This document shows, piece after piece, positions 62,301 to 64,000 of a stretch of DNA of 64,000 nt (positions are counted from its first letter, which is position 1; each line of letters opens with the position of its first letter). The translations under genes were made by a program, and so were the position numbers. The notes beneath the pieces are model-generated. The model made no database searches and was not told the origin of the DNA. It worked only from the letters and a program-made list of their open reading frames with translations. This stretch comes from Gemmatimonas sp. (lineage in GTDB: Bacteria > Gemmatimonadota > Gemmatimonadetes > Gemmatimonadales > Gemmatimonadaceae): positions 620,001 to 684,000 of the forward strand of contig JAAVWC010000001.1 in the NCBI GenBank assembly GCA_023910675.1, in the 5' to 3' direction.

Positions 62301-62487
62301 CTGTCGTGCCCATATAGAACACGTGCGGTTGCTCGGCGATCCCCGCGACCGCCGTCGCGCGACCGCCCCGGTGCGGGCCGAGCATGCGGTAGTTGAGGGG
62401 CACGAGCGGATCACGCGCCTGGGCCGCGAGTACGGAGGGCGGCGCCGAGAGGGCGGTACAGATTGCGAGTAGACCAACGCCCTTCAT
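59392..62487 (-). CDS. Exported sortilin/BNR-repeat beta-propeller protein
   Basis: The 1031-residue secreted protein has a signal peptide (ends SVLAAQ). Many propeller blades follow, with Asp-box-like motifs such as GVWKTDDAGAHWRNI, GVWRSTDGGRTWTFRG, GVFRTVDGGSTWQHV, GVYKSTDGGDSWSKLG and GLYRSDDRGGTWTRV. This fits the VPS10/sortilin-like 'glycosyl hydrolase' group abundant in Gemmatimonadota and Acidobacteriota. No sialidase catalytic set is recognisable, so a binding or scaffold role is as likely as hydrolysis. The C-terminal 250 residues form a separate beta-sandwich plus helical tail. The ATG overlaps the stop of the DUF4342 gene (ATGA), so they are coexpressed. Confidence 0.9.
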   Translation of the reverse strand: MKGVGLLAICTALSAPPSVLAAQARDPLVPLNYRMLGPHRGGRATAVAGIAEQPHVFYMGTTGGGVWKTDDAGAHWRNITDGFLDVGNIGAIDVADSDPNVIWVGTGSASIRGNSSVGRGVWRSTDGGRTWTFRGLRESGAIGELIVHPTNPDMAWVAALGHPFGKNSERGVFRTVDGGSTWQHVLALDDSTGVVSLALNPANPRELYAGAWRGERKPWTMISGGPAGGVYKSTDGGDSWSKLGEGLPTGIVGKVGLTTSAANPDRVFALVEHATQGGLYRSDDRGGTWTRVSDDARVRSRPFYYGHVVADPSNADNVWVLNTPLLRSTDGGRTFAQLPVPHGDTHDLWINPVNPKIFALSDDGGTVVTLNGGRTFSTMYNQPTAELYDVVVDNQYPYRVYGSQQDNSAISVLSRRLGNSLRPQQEWGYAAGCETGPVALHPDQPNVVFGGCYGGNINRYDVARDSRVSVGVGLESQQAAPRVLRDRWQWVAPIVVSPHDARTVYHASQYLYASRDAGNTWARISPDLTRNDTTLQRWAGGPITPDNTGVEVFGTIFSVVPSTHDARTIWVGTDDGRVHLTRDHGTTWRDITPPNMPPFATVNRIDVSPHAPGRAFVAVHRYRMDDFAPYIWRTNDFGRTWTPLATGANGLPATHFVRVVREDPVRKGLLYAGTEFGLYVSLNDGVSWQPMQGRLPSSPITDLKVHRGDLVIATQGRSFWVLDDLTPLRELAADTTTRTVRLFTPRPAERGTIGVALQEVDLVLPDDRPFGAHLQYTLTQAQPGLVLEVRDAAGRVVRAWRADSTLPMSQRAPATAGAHRVVWDVRGAGPRSARDPLGAGGRGVKMPPGRYSVRLSASGVVAERPLLIIPNATAGHTQADYDAQYTLSVAVRDSISALTATLDALRAVRVGAQQLKGRAGNVTAVIGLADSVVREVDAIERASGPASATGPVVPAGIAVQYQTLYGTLVGDGGYGSGSAEGRPNAARFARVRELAAQWATVRAQADALLGPMLSRLNAVAAQAGLAPVPQP

Positions 62488-62750
62488 GGTACGCTGGAAT
62501 CGCTGCGCACGACGGCCGTGTCCGGATCACGTTCGATGACAATCGTGAACTCCTTCGCGAGCGCCACGATGCCGGCGACGGCAAGCCAGAACGGCATGAG
62601 CACCGCGCCGGCGACGCCGGCCGTGAGCGGCATGTCGAGCAGCGTGCGGCCACTCGCGTTGCGAATGATGACCCGACGGACGTTCCCCTCACGCAGCAGC
62701 TGCTTGAGAGTGTCCTTCAGTTTGTCGCTCGCGACTTTGATTTCGCTCAT
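62484..62750 (-). CDS. DUF4342-family small membrane protein
   Basis: The 88-residue protein matches the DUF4342 pattern: an amphipathic start (DKLKDTLKQLLREGNVRRVIIRN), then GRTLLDMPLTAGVAGAVLMPF, and one membrane helix (FWLAVAGIVALA). Some larger homologues add a UBA-like domain; this one does not. It overlaps the propeller gene by 4 bp (ATGA). Confidence 0.82.
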   Translation of the reverse strand: MSEIKVASDKLKDTLKQLLREGNVRRVIIRNASGRTLLDMPLTAGVAGAVLMPFWLAVAGIVALAKEFTIVIERDPDTAVVRSDSSVP

Positions 62751-62801
62751 GCGCTTTCTCCAAGGTGAGAGATACTCGTACCCTCAGCCAACGTTGCTCA
62801 C

Positions 62802-63395
62802 TCAACCGCCGATCTCGTCCAATCGCGTCAACGTGGCGGCAAAAAGCTCGTACATCCGGCGCAGTCTCGATGCATCCTCAATGAGCCCGGACACCGTGAG
62901 CTCAAGGGGATCGATCCCAGGCGTAGGATCGGTAGAGAACGCCTGGTCATCCTTGAGGGCGATCGACCCCTCGAAGTCTGCGCGATAGCGTTCACGGAGC
63001 GGTGCATCACGGAACAGCGTGCGCACGAAGTCTGGCGTGTCACCCTTCAGGACGAACGCGTCGTCGAACACCGGATCATCCACGTGGATATCCAGACGAC
63101 CGAACCACTCCGCCACTGACGTGGCAAAGTTGGCGCGCGATACCGAGAAGCGGTGCGCCGGGTTGGTGGGGCGCGGCGCCGAAAAGATCGTGGAGACCAC
63201 CGGGATCATGACGTTTCCCGTCATGATCATCGTCACGTCGCGCTCAAGGACAATCGGCCCGTGCGCATGCGGAATCACGAGGCGCGCCTCGTGACCGAGC
63301 GAGGGAGCACTCCACGTACCCTGCACTTCGGCGGCAAACGCTTCCCACGTGGACAGAGAGGAGCCCTGCAACAGATGGTTGAGACGCTTGCCCAT
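62802..63395 (-). CDS. Hypothetical protein
   Basis: I do not recognise the 197-residue product. It has no signal peptide. It mixes beta-strands (ARLVIPHAHGPIVLERDVTMI) with a motif PVFDDAFVLKGDTPDFVRTLF that recalls proteins of the DUF3137 kind, then a helical C-terminus (RLRRMYELFAATLTRLDEI). It ends 51 bp before the DUF4342 start. Its start lies 2 bp after the AHSA1-type gene stop, so it may be the last gene of that operon. Confidence 0.7.
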   Translation of the reverse strand: MGKRLNHLLQGSSLSTWEAFAAEVQGTWSAPSLGHEARLVIPHAHGPIVLERDVTMIMTGNVMIPVVSTIFSAPRPTNPAHRFSVSRANFATSVAEWFGRLDIHVDDPVFDDAFVLKGDTPDFVRTLFRDAPLRERYRADFEGSIALKDDQAFSTDPTPGIDPLELTVSGLIEDASRLRRMYELFAATLTRLDEIGG

Positions 63396-63397
63396 GC

Positions 63398-63928
63398 TCA
63401 GTCCTCACTGGTGAGAATGCGTGCAGTTTCCGTTTCCACCACCAATCTAGCCAGCAGTTCATCGAGCTGATCGAACGTCTCCGGCATCGCGGCCGACGCC
63501 CCGGTGTCCACCGCCTCTTCCGACGGGTACAGATCGCGCACCACCACGAGCGTTCTGCCGTGCTGCTCCTCGAACGTCACCGTCGTGACTGTCTCGCCCA
63601 GGTCGCCCTCTTCGTTGGTCCACACCAGCCGCGAGTGCGGGGTCACGTCGGTGTAGGTGCCGAAGAACGCCATTGGGGTATCGCCGTGGAGAAAGACCAG
63701 GCGATACTGCTCGCCAACGCGCACATCCATCTCGCACGACAGCAGCGTGAGCCCGTACGACTTGGGCACCCACCATGTCCGGAACAGATCGGCCGTCGTC
63801 CACGCCTTGAACACGAGATGTGGCGGTCCGTTGACGAGGCGTGTCACCACGACCTCGCGCGGGGTCGGCCGTTCCACCGTGGTCAGTGGTTTGCTTGGGG
63901 TCTCATCACGTTCACTCTGCTTGTCCAT
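63398..63928 (-). CDS. SRPBCC/AHSA1-family protein
   Basis: The 176-residue protein has the START/Bet v1-like fold of the 'activator of Hsp90 ATPase 1-like' family: VVTRLVNGPPHLVFKAWTTADLFRTWW, FFGTYTDVTPHSRLVWTNEE and TVTTVTFEE, with helix FDQLDELLARLV at the end. Such proteins bind hydrophobic ligands. They are very often paired with an ArsR regulator, as here. The ATG at 63928 lies 14 bp inside the ArsR gene's 3' end. Confidence 0.9.
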   Translation of the reverse strand: MDKQSERDETPSKPLTTVERPTPREVVVTRLVNGPPHLVFKAWTTADLFRTWWVPKSYGLTLLSCEMDVRVGEQYRLVFLHGDTPMAFFGTYTDVTPHSRLVWTNEEGDLGETVTTVTFEEQHGRTLVVVRDLYPSEEAVDTGASAAMPETFDQLDELLARLVVETETARILTSED

Positions 63929-64000
63929 GTGCGCGTTCCTCCCGGGTGAGTGCTTCGATCACGGTATCGAGGGCATCGAAGCGTGCGCTCCGGAACTCGT
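63912..64000 (-). CDS. ArsR-family regulator, C-terminal end (cut by window edge)
   Basis: Only the last 29 codons are in the window (RFDALDTVIEALTREERAHGQAE, then TGA at 63914-63912). This helical tail, together with the overlapping AHSA1-type gene, is the usual arrangement of an ArsR-family repressor with its SRPBCC partner. The assignment rests mainly on context. Confidence 0.6.
   Translation of the reverse strand, partial: EFRSARFDALDTVIEALTREERAHGQAE

Overview
The window is high-GC, densely coded bacterial DNA. Several features together fit a Gemmatimonadota (Gemmatimonas-like) chromosome: a SusC/SusD pair plus an Oar-type TonB receptor, many Sec- or lipobox-exported hydrolases, a very large cyclic beta-glucan synthase and a sortilin-like beta-propeller protein. 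This is inference from gene content; no rRNA or marker gene is present to settle it. I saw no tRNA, rRNA or CRISPR array.

Layout. 1-8205: HrpB helicase (cut by the left edge), a two-domain S41 peptidase lipoprotein, an AlaX-type alanyl-tRNA editing protein, a DinB-fold protein, a ~245-bp palindrome and transketolase, closed by a bidirectional terminator. 8222-14317: SusD and SusC preceded by a frameshifted hybrid histidine kinase. 14455-19631: a probable N-acyl-D-amino-acid utilisation module (deacylase, ornithine-cyclodeaminase-like enzyme, FAD amine oxidase, MFS carrier). 19695-31662: rhomboid protease, a decayed HDOD-GAF gene, RidA, a sensorless histidine kinase, a MATE exporter, a RES/Xre toxin-antitoxin pair, a Kef-type antiporter, an OB-fold lipoprotein, a broken esterase, and an overlapping gene chain of nitrilase, decayed reductase and SBP56-like propeller. 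31749-40897: Oar-like receptor, S9 peptidase, a large inverted repeat whose 14-bp tandem array runs into the end of a lipoprotein gene, and exported HIT and creatininase-like proteins.

40911-49130 is the accessory zone: two back-to-back toxin-antitoxin modules, a subclass B3-type metallo-beta-lactamase, an esterase, and a serine beta-lactamase-family gene cut in two by about 3.2 kb carrying degraded IS91-type and IS110-type transposases. 49204-57654 is one giant cyclic beta-1,2-glucan synthase gene. 57764-64000 holds an M48 peptidase, a GNAT remnant, a DUF1269 protein, a 1031-residue sortilin-like propeller, small conserved proteins, and an AHSA1/ArsR pair at the right edge.

Two themes stand out. 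First, two long purine-rich palindromes sit at the 3' ends of genes, and one has been captured by a coding region. Second, many genes carry one or a few frame disruptions (hybrid kinase, HDOD-GAF, antitoxin leader, esterase, reductase, IS110, GNAT, beta-lactamase). Either this is a region of relaxed selection or the assembly retains indel errors; the sequence alone cannot separate these.
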